64,000 bases of DNA from Niastella caeni (GCF_004834005.1 NZ_STFF01000005.1:434001-498000), one strand, 5' to 3'. Positions 7,580 through 15,788 are shown, numbered from the stretch's first letter. A program made the numbers and translations. The notes: generated by a model from the sequence alone, not told the origin.

Positions 7580-8557
7580 ATGAGAATTGCAATTAACGGA
7601 ATGGGCCGTATAGGCCGGTTATTGTTCAGACGATTGATTGATAATAAAGATCTTGAACTGGTTGCGGTAAATGATATCATGGATACTGATAACCTGGCCT
7701 ACCTGCTGAAGTATGACTCGGTATACGGCACTTTTGCCGGAACCATTACCCGGAAGCCGGGAGCTATTGTAGCCAATGGTAAAGAAATTAAAGCCTTTCA
7801 GCAGGAAAAACCGGCTGCCCTGCCCTGGAAAGACCTGAAGGTGGATGTAGTACTGGAATGTTCGGGCAACTTCAGCAGCCGGGCTGCTGCAGAACAACAC
7901 CTTAAAGCCGGCGCCCGCAAAGTGTTATTGTCTACCACCGGTTCTGCCGATATTCCCCTGCTGGTGTACGGCTTTAACCAGCATGCGCTAACCAAAGAAG
8001 AAACGATTATTTCACCCGGCGGCTGCATGACCAATTGCTCAACTCATATTTTATATATTTTAAATGCAATAGGAATTAAATCGGTGCAGTGTAATATTTT
8101 ACACTCCTATACTTCACGCCAGGAACTTGTTGATGCGCCCCATAAACAATTCCGGCGCGGACGGGCGGCAGCTGAAGCCATTATTCCGGTTGAAATTGAT
8201 CTGCAACATTCGCTCGAACGGTTATTACCGGCGCTTAAAGACAAGATCGCTTCAGTATCAACCCGGGTGCCGGTAGCCAATGGCGCCATGGCCGATTTTA
8301 CCATTCAATTGCAACAGGAAACTTCCCGCCAGGAGATAAACCGGCTTTTTTCAACAGCCGCTGAAAACGATTATAAAGGCATTATAGAATATACCGAAGA
8401 CCAGTTGGTTTCGCTTGATATAAAAGGAAATACTCATTCCTGTGTAATTGATGGTTCGCTAACAACGGTAGTAGGCAATCATGTAAAGCTGATAGCCTGG
8501 TTCGATAATGAATATGGTTTTACCACCCGCATGATCGACTGGCTGAGTTTGATGTAG
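7580..8557 (+). CDS. divergent glyceraldehyde-3-phosphate dehydrogenase family protein
   Basis: Type I GAPDH fold, 325 residues, NAD(P)-dependent aldehyde oxidation by a cysteine thiohemiacetal. Seen: Rossmann start INGMGRIGRLLFR, VNDIMD, the active-site Cys149 in GGCMTNC, His175 in HSYT, and DAPHK-QFRRGRAAAE and WFDNEYGF near the end. Canonical enzymes read SNASCTTNC; here Ser148 and Thr150 are Gly and Met. Thr150 normally binds the substrate or inorganic phosphate, so substrate or efficiency may differ. No other glycolysis gene is nearby, which suggests a second, non-glycolytic paralogue. The ATG at 7577 is an equal start choice (one Met more). Erythrose-4-phosphate dehydrogenase is an alternative name, but that enzyme also keeps the canonical motif. 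Confidence 0.85.
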   Translation: MRIAINGMGRIGRLLFRRLIDNKDLELVAVNDIMDTDNLAYLLKYDSVYGTFAGTITRKPGAIVANGKEIKAFQQEKPAALPWKDLKVDVVLECSGNFSSRAAAEQHLKAGARKVLLSTTGSADIPLLVYGFNQHALTKEETIISPGGCMTNCSTHILYILNAIGIKSVQCNILHSYTSRQELVDAPHKQFRRGRAAAEAIIPVEIDLQHSLERLLPALKDKIASVSTRVPVANGAMADFTIQLQQETSRQEINRLFSTAAENDYKGIIEYTEDQLVSLDIKGNTHSCVIDGSLTTVVGNHVKLIAWFDNEYGFTTRMIDWLSLM

Positions 8558-8581
8558 CAGGCTGGAAGTTGATTTGAGAAT

Positions 8582-8603
8582 TTTAATTTACTTTTAATTA
8601 GTT
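8582..8603 (+). promoter_or_regulatory. two 11-bp direct repeats, probable OmpR-type regulator site
   Basis: TTTAATTTACT (8582-8592) and TTTAATTAGTT (8593-8603) stand in tandem 65 bp before the response-regulator start at 8668. Tandem 11-bp repeats are the usual binding form of OmpR/PhoB regulators. The same half-site occurs downstream at 10811-10854, so this is probably the system's own operator. Confidence 0.6.
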
Positions 8604-8667
8604 ATATTGATAATAACTACCCGGTAACTTTATTATTCGTGAATTTTGCGACCATGAATTTTTAGCT

Positions 8668-9357
8668 ATGGAAGAAATAAAAATTTTACTGGTTGAGGAT
8701 GAAAAAAAGATAGCTGAGTCATTAAAAAAAGGGCTTACAGAGCAGAACTATTATGTTGAAGTAGCTTATGATGGCCTCATTGGTAAAAAATTATTTGAGA
8801 CCTACCCGTTCGACCTCATTATACTGGATATAAATCTGCCTGGCTTAAATGGATATGAGTTGTGTAAAGAGATCCGCCGGCACAGTGAACGCATTCCGGT
8901 AGTAATGCTTACAGCCCTTAATACCACTGCTGATAAAATAGAAGGATTTGATGCCGGCGCCGATGATTATATTGTAAAGCCATTCGACTTTAAGGAACTG
9001 CTGGTACGCATCAGGGCTTTATTAAAAAGGATCTATCATAATATTCCAACCGGTAATATTCTGAAAGTGGCCGACCTTACTATGAACCTGGATAGTAAGG
9101 AAGTGACGCGGGCCGACAAACCCATTTCACTTACTGCCAAGGAATTTCAATTGCTCGAATACCTGATACGTAATAAGAACCGGGTGGTATCCCGTGCAGA
9201 TATTGCCCTGAATGTTTGGGATATTGATTTTGACACAAAGACCAATGTAATTGATGTTTATGTAAACTTCCTGCGTAAGAAGCTGGATAAGGATTTTGAA
9301 ACCCGGCTTATTCATACGCAGGTAGGCATGGGCTATATATTGAAAGAAAACCCCTAG
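8668..9357 (+). CDS. OmpR-family response regulator
   Basis: A 229-residue DNA-binding regulator: receiver domain (1-120) with acidic pocket VEDE, phospho-acceptor Asp54 (LILDINLPG), Thr82 (LTA) and Lys104 (VKPF), then a winged-helix domain (about 130-225) with LTAKEFQLLEYL and the recognition region near NVIDVYVNFLRKKLD, ending GMGYIL. Full family length. The stop TAG at 9357 is followed at once by the kinase GTG, so the pair is translated together. Related to copper/phosphate-type regulators (CusR, RprY-like); the signal is unknown. Two TTTAATT repeats upstream indicate autoregulation. Confidence 0.95.
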   Translation: MEEIKILLVEDEKKIAESLKKGLTEQNYYVEVAYDGLIGKKLFETYPFDLIILDINLPGLNGYELCKEIRRHSERIPVVMLTALNTTADKIEGFDAGADDYIVKPFDFKELLVRIRALLKRIYHNIPTGNILKVADLTMNLDSKEVTRADKPISLTAKEFQLLEYLIRNKNRVVSRADIALNVWDIDFDTKTNVIDVYVNFLRKKLDKDFETRLIHTQVGMGYILKENP

Positions 9358-10755
9358 GTGAAGATCAAATTTAAAATAACCGCGCTTTTTGCCTTACTCG
9401 TTACCATTATTCTGTTGGTATTAAGTATTTCCGTTCATTATTTTACAGCACTGCAGCGTACTGAAGCATTTAAAAGACGGTTGAAAGGACGCGCCAATAA
9501 CGATGGCCAGCTTTTTTCTTACTTCGGAGATAGCGACAGCACCCGTGCAGTTCTGTATCAAATTGATTCGGCATCGGCATTTACACTGCATCAAAAAAGC
9601 GTAGTGATCTTCAACTACCTCGATAAACCGGTGTACAGGTATAATGCACCTGAGATCGATTCTATATTGCCCGATAAAGACATTTTGAAACAAGCCCGCG
9701 TAAAACACGAAGTTTATTATACGGCGTATAAACGCGATGTACTAGCCTTTCATTACACCGATAACCGCAGCCGCATTGTTGTGGTAGTAGCCGGTTACGA
9801 TGTGGATGGATGGCAACGATTGAAGGACCTGCGGGATATATTGTTAACCTGTTTGTTTATTGGTATTGCCATCGCCCTGCTGGTAGGTTATGCTTTCTCC
9901 GTGCAACTGGTAAAACCCATTAAGCAGATCATTTACGATGTAAAACATATTACCTCGCAAAACCTGTCGCATCATATACATGCTGGTAGTACACAAGATG
10001 AATTGAACCAACTGGCCAATACCTTTAACGAATTGCTCGACCGGTTGCAGGAGTCGTTTGTGATTCAACGGCGCTTTATTTCCAATGCCTCGCATGAATT
10101 ATCAACGCCGCTTACTTCCATCTCGAGTCAACTGGATGTAACCTTACAAAAAGAAAGAAGTACGGGAGAATACAAGCAGGTGATACAGTCGGTACATGAA
10201 GATGTGCAGCAAATGCAGCAGCTTACCAAAAGCCTGCTCGAGATTGCCAAAACCGGAACGCAGGGAAGTATTGAATTAAATGAAGTGCGTATAGATGAAG
10301 TGTTGTTGAAAGTTACTGCCGATGTACAAAAGAACAGTGAAGAATATAAAGTGATCCTGCAGTTTGGCGATTTTCCCGATGATGAAAAAGCTTTCCTGGT
10401 ATTTGGCAATCCCGATCTGTTGTACAGTTCACTACGGAATATTGCAGATAATGGATGTAAATTTTCGTTCGATCATCATGTTATGGTCAACCTGATGTTC
10501 GAAAATGACAACGTAATTGTACAGTTCAGGAATTACGGCGATACGATCACTAAGGAAGATGCCGAACATATTTTTCAACCATTTTTCCGGAGCGCCAAAG
10601 TATCGCCTATAAAGGGTTTTGGGCTCGGACTGGCCCTCGCCAAGCGGATCATCAATTTACATAAAGGGGATATTAAAGTACATTCCTCCAGGGAAATGGG
10701 TACTGTTTTCACCATTATACTTCCTTCCCTGAAAGCATTTGCAGCTAAACCTTAA
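9358..10755 (+). CDS. HAMP sensor histidine kinase, partner of the OmpR regulator
   Basis: A 465-residue membrane kinase starting with GTG directly after the regulator stop. TM1 at about 7-29, a periplasmic domain of some 130 residues with no motif I recognise, TM2 at about 161-183, HAMP (about 184-236), HisKA with phospho-acceptor His246 (SNASHELSTPL), N box (NIADNGCKFSF), and GFGLGLALAKRI as G2. The D box is changed: the canonical DxGxG is read here as FRNYGDTI, so the first Asp and a Gly are missing, which may weaken ATP turnover. Co-operonic with the regulator and presumably its kinase and phosphatase. Confidence 0.94.
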   Translation: MKIKFKITALFALLVTIILLVLSISVHYFTALQRTEAFKRRLKGRANNDGQLFSYFGDSDSTRAVLYQIDSASAFTLHQKSVVIFNYLDKPVYRYNAPEIDSILPDKDILKQARVKHEVYYTAYKRDVLAFHYTDNRSRIVVVVAGYDVDGWQRLKDLRDILLTCLFIGIAIALLVGYAFSVQLVKPIKQIIYDVKHITSQNLSHHIHAGSTQDELNQLANTFNELLDRLQESFVIQRRFISNASHELSTPLTSISSQLDVTLQKERSTGEYKQVIQSVHEDVQQMQQLTKSLLEIAKTGTQGSIELNEVRIDEVLLKVTADVQKNSEEYKVILQFGDFPDDEKAFLVFGNPDLLYSSLRNIADNGCKFSFDHHVMVNLMFENDNVIVQFRNYGDTITKEDAEHIFQPFFRSAKVSPIKGFGLGLALAKRIINLHKGDIKVHSSREMGTVFTIILPSLKAFAAKP

Positions 10756-10810
10756 GGGTATTCCGGTATTTTATTAATCAGGGCTTCAGAAAACGCTTAT
10801 CCTTCGTTTG

Positions 10811-10854
10811 TTTAATTGCTTTTTAATTCCTGTTTAATTAGCGTTTAACGGTAA
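10811..10854 (+). promoter_or_regulatory. four 11-bp direct repeats upstream of the 10884 gene
   Basis: Four successive 11-mers: TTTAATTGCTT, TTTAATTCCTG, TTTAATTAGCG and the weaker TTTAACGGTAA. The half-site equals that before the regulator gene at 8668. The array ends 29 bp before the ATG at 10884. A likely binding site for the phosphorylated OmpR-type regulator. Confidence 0.65.
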
Positions 10855-10883
10855 TAAATCATATTTGGGATACTATAATTTTG

Positions 10884-11129
10884 ATGAAACCGAATCAACA
10901 TGTTATTATTTTCCGGGGCCTCACAATGGGTGTTATTATTCTCCTTGTAATAGCTTTTGTGCAGCATCGGAGAAACAAACAACTGACAGAATCCAACAAC
11001 CAATTGTTGTTGCAAAACGACTCTGTTCTTTCCGTAAACCTGCAATTGCAAAGAGATATTAATTTCCTGAAACACGACCTCGACAGCCTGGCAAACAGCG
11101 ATGCCGAAAAGCAATTAACGAGCCGGTAA
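10884..11129 (+). CDS. small membrane-anchored coiled-coil protein, putative target of the two-component system
   Basis: An 81-residue protein of unknown function. Residues 10-26 form one membrane helix (GLTMGVIILLVIAFV), then a charged junction (QHRRNKQ) and a heptad-like helix rich in Leu, Asn and Gln to the end, exposed outside if the N-terminus is cytoplasmic. A TTG one codon upstream is also open; ATG is preferred. The gene lies directly after the two-component operon and behind four copies of its presumed operator, so it may be an accessory or target protein, as small membrane partners are for other sensor kinases. No family recognised. Confidence 0.65.
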   Translation: MKPNQHVIIFRGLTMGVIILLVIAFVQHRRNKQLTESNNQLLLQNDSVLSVNLQLQRDINFLKHDLDSLANSDAEKQLTSR

Positions 11130-11644
11130 ATAACTTTTTCATCGTGAATTTTTATCCCTGAAGTTACCTTCCCTGAGTAACAATCATTGACCAGGCACCA
11201 AACGGTAAAGTCATTATTGAGATAAAAATTGATAAACCTCAAATCGGTTTAGCAATCATGCAGTCATATGATGCTGATCATGCACCAGCAATGTGTTTAC
11301 CTGTACATTTGATCAATGTTCACACTTGTAATGTTAAGGCAAGGTTATGTTGATGTGAATTTTTATTGATATACAATTGAATAAAATTTATTCGGTTAAC
11401 CCGCGAAAAATAATGCGACAAATCCTTTTAAAATTTTTCAAAACATCGTACCTTTTGTGACGCGTCAGTAAAAAATCCTTAAACTAATATCTCTGCCTTA
11501 CTCGTTCAATTTTGCCTGGATTTGTGTCATTTTATTCTTTTGATGCCTTAATAACCTTGTGAAAGCTATTAAAGATCCGTATTGATTACAGTATCCGTAT
11601 TTGATCACAACATTTTTTTAGGCAACCATAAAAAGGAGGGCACC
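11130..11644. other. intergenic region, 515 bp, no gene seen
   Basis: AT-rich. No open frame with a recognisable product on either strand. A loose promoter candidate (TTTG, 20-bp gap, TTCTTTTG ending near 11543) lies about 100 bp before the CBM48 gene, implying a leader of about 95 nt. No strong hairpin was found. Confidence 0.4.
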
Positions 11645-11941
11645 ATGAAACACCATCAATCCCCTTACGTAAACAAGAGGAAGAAGTGTATTGAGTTTCA
11701 TATCAAAAACGCCTGTGCAAACAGAATTGCATTGGCTGGTGATTTTAATAACTGGGCTCATGACCAGTTAGCGTTACGTCCCACTAAGAACGGATTTTGG
11801 ACTATAGAAATACCAATGTTACCCCGCGGCAGGTATCACTACAAATTTTTTATTGATGAAAGAATGTGGGCTGAAGATATTGAGAATCAATTCCGCGAAC
11901 CTGATGGCGTTACTGGGTGGAATAGTGTGTTGGAAGTTTAA
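11645..11941 (+). CDS. stand-alone glycogen-binding (CBM48/AMPK-type) domain protein
   Basis: A 98-residue protein made of one early-set/CBM48 domain: VEFHI-type first strand, GDFNNWAHDQLALRP with the sugar-binding Trp, GFWTIEIPMLPRGRYHYKFFID and a final NSVLEV. Such domains bind alpha-glucans; alone they may target a partner to glycogen. The ATG at 11645 is preferred over 11582 because a strong AAGGAGGG ribosome site sits 4 bases before it, which is unusual for Bacteroidota, where Shine-Dalgarno sites are mostly weak. No glycogen enzyme is adjacent. A terminator closes it at 12081-12127. Confidence 0.88.
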   Translation: MKHHQSPYVNKRKKCIEFHIKNACANRIALAGDFNNWAHDQLALRPTKNGFWTIEIPMLPRGRYHYKFFIDERMWAEDIENQFREPDGVTGWNSVLEV

Positions 11942-12009
11942 CCTATGAAAAGGTGCGCAAACCAGGAAGGCTGATAAAGAAAGAATAGTGTTTAATGGTG
12001 TAATAAGAT

Positions 12010-12072
12010 CCTGGGTGTTTATTCCGTACGACCCCGCATTGCGGGGCGAAAGCTTAGGTAAGCACTCAGGGT
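12010..12072. repeat. structured palindromic element with CCCCGC-ATT-GCGGGG core
   Basis: An inner palindrome at 12032-12046 is enclosed by an outer imperfect stem (CCTGGGTGTTTA near 12010 with TAAGCACTCAGG near 12060). It lies between the CBM48 gene and its terminator. It resembles short GC-rich mobile palindromes common in this phylum. Confidence 0.5.
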
Positions 12073-12080
12073 TAATTTGA

Positions 12081-12127
12081 TAAGATGAGTTATTTGATTA
12101 CAATTGAATAACTCATCTTATTTTTTT
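12081..12127 (+). terminator. terminator after the CBM48 gene
   Basis: A perfect 14-bp stem (12081-12094 with 12107-12120), 12-nt loop, then seven T. The T run overlaps the end of the convergent SDR gene. Confidence 0.88.
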
Positions 12128-12818
12128 ATGCATTGTTATAAACCTTGTATACCGGTTCTCTAAGCACATTTCCTTTATCAGAACAAATAAATGCCAGCAC
12201 ATCGGCAATCTGCTCAGCTTTAACCCAGTTATTGAAATTAGCGTCTGGCATACTTTCGCGATTCGGTGGCGTGTCGATGGTGCTGGGTGCTATTACCGAC
12301 ACGGTTACATTTTTACCTTTGGCTTGTTTGTTTAAAATATCGGCCAGTTTAAACAGCAACGATTTACTTAACGCATACGCAATTTTGTTAGTTCCTTCTT
12401 CTGCCTGTAAGCCCGGGCGGGCGCCGGTAAATACCAACCTGCCATAGCCGTTTTGCATCATGTGTTGAAATAACGGGCGGGCAATATGATAAGCTGTTTC
12501 AAAATTCAGGGAAAACATTTTTCTTAAGGCTGCGGTATTGGTGGTTTCAATACCGCCCATCTCAAAACCGCCTGCTAACAATACGCCGCAATCGATATTC
12601 CCATACAGGCTGGCTGCTTCTTTTACGAAAATTTCGCTTTCCGATTCATCGGAAAGGTCAATGCTATGCAGCTCGAATTTCGGATGCCTGTCTGCAAAAC
12701 CCAGGCGGCTACCTGAATGGTCAACCGCAATTACTTTATAGTCTTCTTCCAGGAATTTTTTTACCACCGCAGTACCCAGGTTGCCGTTAGCGCCTGTTAT
12801 GATAATGGTTTTGGGCAT
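12126..12818 (-). CDS. short-chain dehydrogenase/reductase
   Basis: A 230-residue classical SDR. The nucleotide-binding start is IIITGANGNLGTAVV, then the NAG-like region is LLAGGF, and the catalytic pair is Tyr and Lys in YALSKS with FTGARPG ahead of it in the place of the usual catalytic Ser stretch. Substrate cannot be told. The start at 12818 (MPKTIIITG) is preferred over 12899, since the Rossmann motif begins there and an exact -7 box TATCTTTG lies at 12849-12842 with a leader of about 17 nt. It stands alone between two terminators. Confidence 0.88.
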   Translation of the reverse strand: MPKTIIITGANGNLGTAVVKKFLEEDYKVIAVDHSGSRLGFADRHPKFELHSIDLSDESESEIFVKEAASLYGNIDCGVLLAGGFEMGGIETTNTAALRKMFSLNFETAYHIARPLFQHMMQNGYGRLVFTGARPGLQAEEGTNKIAYALSKSLLFKLADILNKQAKGKNVTVSVIAPSTIDTPPNRESMPDANFNNWVKAEQIADVLAFICSDKGNVLREPVYKVYNNA

Positions 12819-12841
12819 AAGAAAAGTTATATGTTGATTGC

Positions 12842-12849
12842 CAAAGATA
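12842..12849 (-). promoter_or_regulatory. -7 box TATCTTTG of the SDR gene
   Basis: Exact TAnnTTTG on the minus strand, 23 bp before the ATG at 12818. The -33 TTTG is absent at 19 bp. Confidence 0.5.
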
Positions 12850-12861
12850 GTGGTATTACCT

Positions 12862-12901
12862 AAAAAAGAAGTGTGCCATCCTGCCCTGGGGGATGGCACA
12901 C
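12862..12901 (-). terminator. terminator of ilvE
   Basis: An 11-bp perfect stem (12871-12881 with 12891-12901, GTGTGCCATCC), 9-nt loop, followed on the minus strand by six T (12867-12862). It lies 32 bp after the ilvE stop. Confidence 0.87.
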
Positions 12902-12932
12902 CTGAAAATTTTATTATAGAATAATATCTGAT

Positions 12933-13997
12933 CTAAAACAGGAAATTCCATCCATGTTTGTCTTCCTCCTGGCCTTTACGAATGGCTTCCATTTTGTTCT
13001 TCAGCCTGAACATAATGGCGTTGTCGTTATAGGCTGGTAAATGATGATCGATGCCATTTAAGTGGATGGTAGAAATAGGCGCCACTACGGCTGCAGTACC
13101 TGCACCAAATGCTTCTGTGATGGTATTATGCCTGAACGCATTTTCGATCTCTGCCACGCTTATCGGACGGGCTTCATAAGGAATACCCAGGTCGGCGGCC
13201 AGCGTCAATAATGAATCGCGGGTTACGCCAGCCAGAATGGAATCACTGGTAGGTGGAGTAACCAAAATGCCATCTATCACGAACATGGCATTCATCATGC
13301 CGGATTCTTCAATGTATTTATTTTCGCGGGCATCTGTCCATAATACCTGGTCGTAGCCGGCTTCTTTTGCTTTTTGCGTTGGGTAGAAGGCGCCACCGTA
13401 GTTGCCGGCGCATTTGGCAGAACCGGTTCCGCCCTTGGCGGCTCGTGTATACTCTGTTTCTACTTTTAATCTCAATGGTTGCGAAAAATACGGACCAACC
13501 GGACCAGTAAACATGATGAAACAATATTCATCAGAGATCTTTACGCCATATTTGGCCTCGCTGGCAAACATCAGCGGGCGGATATATAAGGAGACGCCGG
13601 GTTGTGCGGGTAACCAGTCTTTATCTACTTCTATCAGGCGACGTAAACCATCAACAAATATTTCTTCAGGTATGCCGGGCATGCACATGCGGTCAAGTGA
13701 CCGCAGCATTCTTTCATAATGCTTTTGCACGCGAAACAGGTTAATGCGGCCATCTTCCAGCCTGAATGCTTTCAATCCTTCAAATACAGATTGTCCGTAA
13801 TGAAATGCCAGGGTGGTAGGACTTACAGTAATTTCGCCAAAAGGAATGATGCGGGGCGCTTCCCACTGACCCTTGGCATAGTTGCAGATCAGCATGTGAT
13901 CAGATACATAGTTGCCGAAACCCAGTTTGTTGAAATCTACTTCAGGTAATTTCGATTTGGTTGTTCTCTGAACCTTTATCTCATCGGTAAGTTCCAT
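12933..13997 (-). CDS. ilvE: branched-chain amino acid aminotransferase
   Basis: PLP fold-type IV transaminase catalysing the last step of Leu, Ile and Val synthesis and the first step of their breakdown. The 354 residues match the larger BCAT form. Seen: HYGQSVFEGLKAFR, the region GSAKCAGNYGGAF with the Lys expected to bind PLP, DARENKYIEESGMMNAMFV, and the late motif NTITEAFGAGTAAVVAP for the phosphate group. ATG at 13997 (MELTDEI) is chosen; a TTG two codons earlier is open. A strong terminator follows. No ilv operon is adjacent. Confidence 0.95.
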   Translation of the reverse strand: MELTDEIKVQRTTKSKLPEVDFNKLGFGNYVSDHMLICNYAKGQWEAPRIIPFGEITVSPTTLAFHYGQSVFEGLKAFRLEDGRINLFRVQKHYERMLRSLDRMCMPGIPEEIFVDGLRRLIEVDKDWLPAQPGVSLYIRPLMFASEAKYGVKISDEYCFIMFTGPVGPYFSQPLRLKVETEYTRAAKGGTGSAKCAGNYGGAFYPTQKAKEAGYDQVLWTDARENKYIEESGMMNAMFVIDGILVTPPTSDSILAGVTRDSLLTLAADLGIPYEARPISVAEIENAFRHNTITEAFGAGTAAVVAPISTIHLNGIDHHLPAYNDNAIMFRLKNKMEAIRKGQEEDKHGWNFLF

Positions 13998-14051
13998 ATA
14001 CAAATAAAATTTATTTAAGTGCTACAAGTCAATCAGTTTGTAAAGATACTC

Positions 14052-14086
14052 ATGAAACGTGAAACGTGAAACGGCAAACGGCAAAC
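14052..14086. repeat. heptad array (ATGAAAC, GTGAAAC, GTGAAAC, GGCAAAC, GGCAAAC)
   Basis: Five exact-step 7-mers 55 bp upstream of ilvE, between it and the end of the PLP decarboxylase gene. The same units recur at 22815-22835, 27194-27214 (inverted) and 39094-39121. Confidence 0.8.
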
Positions 14087-14145
14087 CCTCAAATGCCAGG
14101 ATTCAAATCACAAAGCCTGCCCCGCTATAGCCGGGAGCCAGATTT

Positions 14146-14213
14146 CAAGCTCCAAATTCCAATTCCCAATATCACAGTTATCCCACTATCCCAGTAATTC
14201 CAGTCCCAATCCG
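14146..14213. repeat. heptad-periodic array crossing the stop codon of the PLP decarboxylase
   Basis: Units CAAGCTC, CAAATTC, CAATTCC, CAATATC (14146-14173) run into looser ones (ATCCCA-type, 14179-14213) that encode the last residues (RIGTGITGIVG) of the decarboxylase on the minus strand; the stop is at 14178-14180. Confidence 0.6.
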
Positions 14214-15650
14214 TACTGTTTCATTTACAAGCAATTCAAAATCCTCGAACCGGCTGCGATGGTTGGTTATGGCAGTGCGAATGGCATATTGTCCGTTCAG
14301 CAGGGTATAGGAAGGCGCGGCAATACCCTGTTCGTGCAACTGCATCAAAATTTCCTTGTTCAGCGCATTTAATTCCCTTTCGGTACAGTTGCCCGGATTG
14401 TAGCGATAGCATACAATGTTCAGGGGAACCGGCGCCAGCAACTCAAGCGTTGGCTGAAATTGTACCCGTTCTGCAAGGTATTGTGCCTGCTGCAGGTTTT
14501 GCCTGATGAGCGTACGGTAGGTTTCCAACCCGTTCTGCTTTAACAACATCCATATTTTTAAAGCCTTAAATCCCCGCGACAATTCCATGCCAAAATTGGT
14601 AAAACTGTCTGGTCCGGCAGATAAACCCCGTTCGTGCAGGGATAAATAGTTGACGGCCGTAGTAAATGCTTCGCGATGGAGTTGTGGATCCCTGACCAAC
14701 ACGCAGGCCGCTTCATAATTAACATACATCCATTTATGAAAATCGAATGATAAGCTATCAGCCTGCTCCATGCCTTTTAACCGGTCAGCAAATTCAGGCA
14801 ACAGGTAAGGAATTGCGCCAAAAGCGCCATCAACATGCAGCCACAGGTTGTGTTCCCGGGCAATGGCTACCAATTCGTTCAGCGGATCAATAGCGCCGGT
14901 ATTTACGGTGCCGGCATTGCCTATGATGCAAAACGGATGATACCCGGCCGCTATATCTTCAACGATCATACGCTTTAATTCATCCGTTCGAATTCGATAT
15001 TGCTCATCTACCGGCACTTTGCGAAAATTATCGCTGCCGATGCCAATCACTTCTACCCCTTTCAATACGCAATTATGCGTTTCGGATGAGCCGTATATGG
15101 TGAGCGGACCTTTTACCGCCTGCAAGCCTTTTGTTTTAATATCGCGATTGGCCTGGTGCCGCGCTACGATCAACGCGGTGATATTCGCCAGTGAAGCGCC
15201 GCTTAGTAACAGCCCGCTGGCCGTTGCGGGGAACCCCATCATTTCCTTCGACCAGTCAATGACCTGCTTTTCAACATGCATGGGCATATGGTCGCCGATG
15301 CTTACGTTGGCATTCAAGCCCGAGGCCAGCATATCGGCCAGCATGCCAAATGGCGTACCGCCGCCCTGCACCCATGCCCAAAAGCGCGGGTGAATATTGT
15401 TGGTGTTAAAGGGCAATACGTTGGTAAAGAAATCATCATATACAGCCGAGGCATCCTGCGGTAACTGTGGCAATGGTTGTTGTGCACTGGCAATGGCCCT
15501 GGCTGTTGGCTTTGAATACACCGGCCGCTGCCGCGTAGTTTCCAGGTAATAGAACAAATCGTCGAGCATGCGGTGGCCGAGCTCATTTAAAGCCGACCAA
15601 TCCTGGGGATCGAGCGTTTTTTCTTCTGTTAATAATGCTTCTTTTTTCAT
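14178..15650 (-). CDS. group II pyridoxal-dependent decarboxylase (aromatic-L-amino-acid decarboxylase-like)
   Basis: PLP enzyme that decarboxylates an amino acid, 490 residues. Motifs in order: HPRFWAWVQGGGTPFG near the N-terminus (substrate pocket), SGASLANITALIVAR, LWLHVDGAFGA with the Asp that holds the PLP nitrogen, and SFDFHKWMYVNYEAAC whose Lys should form the internal aldimine. Substrate may be an aromatic amino acid or glutamate/aspartate; the sequence does not decide. ATG at 15650 (MKKEALL) is preferred to 15701. The extreme C-terminus (GTGITGIVG) is encoded by a repeat-like stretch and is probably not conserved. Confidence 0.9.
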   Translation of the reverse strand: MKKEALLTEEKTLDPQDWSALNELGHRMLDDLFYYLETTRQRPVYSKPTARAIASAQQPLPQLPQDASAVYDDFFTNVLPFNTNNIHPRFWAWVQGGGTPFGMLADMLASGLNANVSIGDHMPMHVEKQVIDWSKEMMGFPATASGLLLSGASLANITALIVARHQANRDIKTKGLQAVKGPLTIYGSSETHNCVLKGVEVIGIGSDNFRKVPVDEQYRIRTDELKRMIVEDIAAGYHPFCIIGNAGTVNTGAIDPLNELVAIAREHNLWLHVDGAFGAIPYLLPEFADRLKGMEQADSLSFDFHKWMYVNYEAACVLVRDPQLHREAFTTAVNYLSLHERGLSAGPDSFTNFGMELSRGFKALKIWMLLKQNGLETYRTLIRQNLQQAQYLAERVQFQPTLELLAPVPLNIVCYRYNPGNCTERELNALNKEILMQLHEQGIAAPSYTLLNGQYAIRTAITNHRSRFEDFELLVNETVRIGTGITGIVG

Positions 15651-15788
15651 GTTCTTCGTATTTGCAGCTATAAAGTTGCTACAGCTTGAATGTGTTGGCA
15701 ACCCGATTCCTGCTCTTTCTATACGAATTTCTAAAAGAATTGCCTTATAAAACAGATGCAGTTTTGAGAAGTTGGGCTAGATCAGATG

